NCBI GenBank assembly: GCA_027310795.1
Contig: DAIDAD010000004.1
Coordinates: 1-13,933, forward strand
Direction: 5' to 3'
Length of the DNA: 13,933 nucleotides
Source: Candidatus Micrarchaeaceae archaeon
Lineage (GTDB): Archaea; Micrarchaeota; Micrarchaeia; Micrarchaeales; CABMGC01
Below, piece after piece: positions 13,551 to 13,933 of this stretch; position 1 is the stretch's first letter, and each line of letters opens with the position of its first letter. Below the pieces are notes generated by a model. That model made no database searches. It had not been told where the DNA came from and was given only the letters and a program-made list of their open reading frames with translations. Position numbers and translations under genes: made by a program.

Positions 13551-13933
13551 TCAGAAACCGAGGGGCTCCTCAACGAATATGACCCTTATCCTCGAGCCTA
13601 CGAACTGGTTCTTTATGACAAGCAGCATGTTTACCCGGCTGCCCCTGAAGCCCAGGCTGCGCATCCTCTCGCTCTCTCTGCCAAGCGCATACTCGTCGAT
13701 TCTCTTCATCGCAGCGCCAATGTCCTTGACTATCTTCTGAGTGCCGGCGACAAGCAGCACTTTTTCCGCTGTGAATGCATATGAAGGTATGTTGCTTCCG
13801 CTTGCTGAAGCGATGACAAGTTCGCCCTCTTCCGTCACAGCCTGGACGCTGCCGATTGCAAATGATGCGCCTGTGTTCTTTCTCCTGAAGACGAACCTCT
13901 CCTTTTCATCGTTGACCTGGCCAGTGAGCTTTC
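13551..13933 (-). CDS. Partial LUD-domain (LutC/YkgG-like) protein, C-terminal part
   Basis: The last 126 codons are present and the frame is open to the right edge; the GTG at 13838 is internal, since similarity continues upstream of it (FRRKNTGASFAIGSVQAV). The C-terminal half of the LUD domain is clear: AVTEEGELVIASASGSNIP, then VLLVAGTQKIVKDIGAAMKR and IDEYALGRESERM, then a Gly/Ser-rich stretch, and finally RIRVIFVEEPLGF at the end. LUD proteins include LutB/LutC of lactate oxidation and stand-alone members of unknown role. No iron-sulfur cysteine motif is visible in this part, so it is of the LutC/YkgG or stand-alone kind. The gene ends 47 bp before the LamG pilin gene, same strand; no functional link is evident. 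Confidence 0.78.
   Translation of the reverse strand, partial: KLTGQVNDEKERFVFRRKNTGASFAIGSVQAVTEEGELVIASASGSNIPSYAFTAEKVLLVAGTQKIVKDIGAAMKRIDEYALGRESERMRSLGFRGSRVNMLLVIKNQFVGSRIRVIFVEEPLGF

Overview
The window looks like part of the chromosome of a small-genome archaeon, most plausibly a DPANN lineage such as Micrarchaeota (ARMAN-type); that placement is inference. The signs are a canonical archaeal Nmd3, archaeal-type SecD/SecF, an archaeal Obg/YchF-family GTPase with a TGS domain, two archaeal T2SSF (TadC/FlaJ-like) membrane proteins, A/T-rich TATA boxes about 25-30 nt before first genes, and two pilin-like proteins with the class III signal peptide form Q-x-A-x-E followed by T/S-Y-G-W-A. 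Base composition is moderate and coding density very high: no gap between genes exceeds about 140 bp. I saw no tRNA, rRNA, CRISPR array, insertion sequence or attachment site.

Layout. 1-169: start of a phosphodiesterase/alkaline-phosphatase-superfamily gene (minus, cut by the window). 231-1991: a 586-aa protein of unknown function whose N-terminal half is a tandem ~33-residue helical repeat (minus). 2126-3653: a two-gene surface unit (minus) made of a Cys-rich pilin-like protein with a mucin-like Ser/Thr stalk and a membrane-anchored protein dense in N-glycosylation sequons. 3703-7426: a four-gene cluster (minus; transcription order small two-TM protein, secF, secD, nmd3). 7567-9409: a plus-strand pair, a TGS GTPase and a Dpm1-like family 2 glycosyltransferase, starting from an AT-rich element shared with the divergent secFD cluster. 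9413-12454: a minus-strand operon of a Gln/Pro-rich protein and two T2SSF-type pilus platform proteins. 12526-13503: a LamG-domain pilin-like protein (minus). 13551-13933: C-terminal part of a LUD-domain protein (minus, cut by the window).

How the parts may fit together. Most of the window concerns the cell surface: Sec export (SecDF and perhaps its small membrane neighbour), a type IV pilus-like assembly platform (two T2SSF proteins plus a Gln-rich partner), two class III signal-peptide substrates, and a glycosyltransferase of the type that charges lipid-phosphate sugar donors. The exported segments of SecD, SecF and the 206-aa protein are full of N-x-S/T sites, which fits an N-glycosylated surface. 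No secretion ATPase or prepilin peptidase gene is visible here, so they must lie elsewhere if the pilus system works.

The most novel-looking items are the helical-repeat protein, the Gln/Pro-rich protein that shares QPQKPxQ repeats with the N-terminal tail of the adjacent T2SSF protein, the mucin-stalk pilin with a valine at the expected cleavage site, and the secFD-nmd3 linkage.
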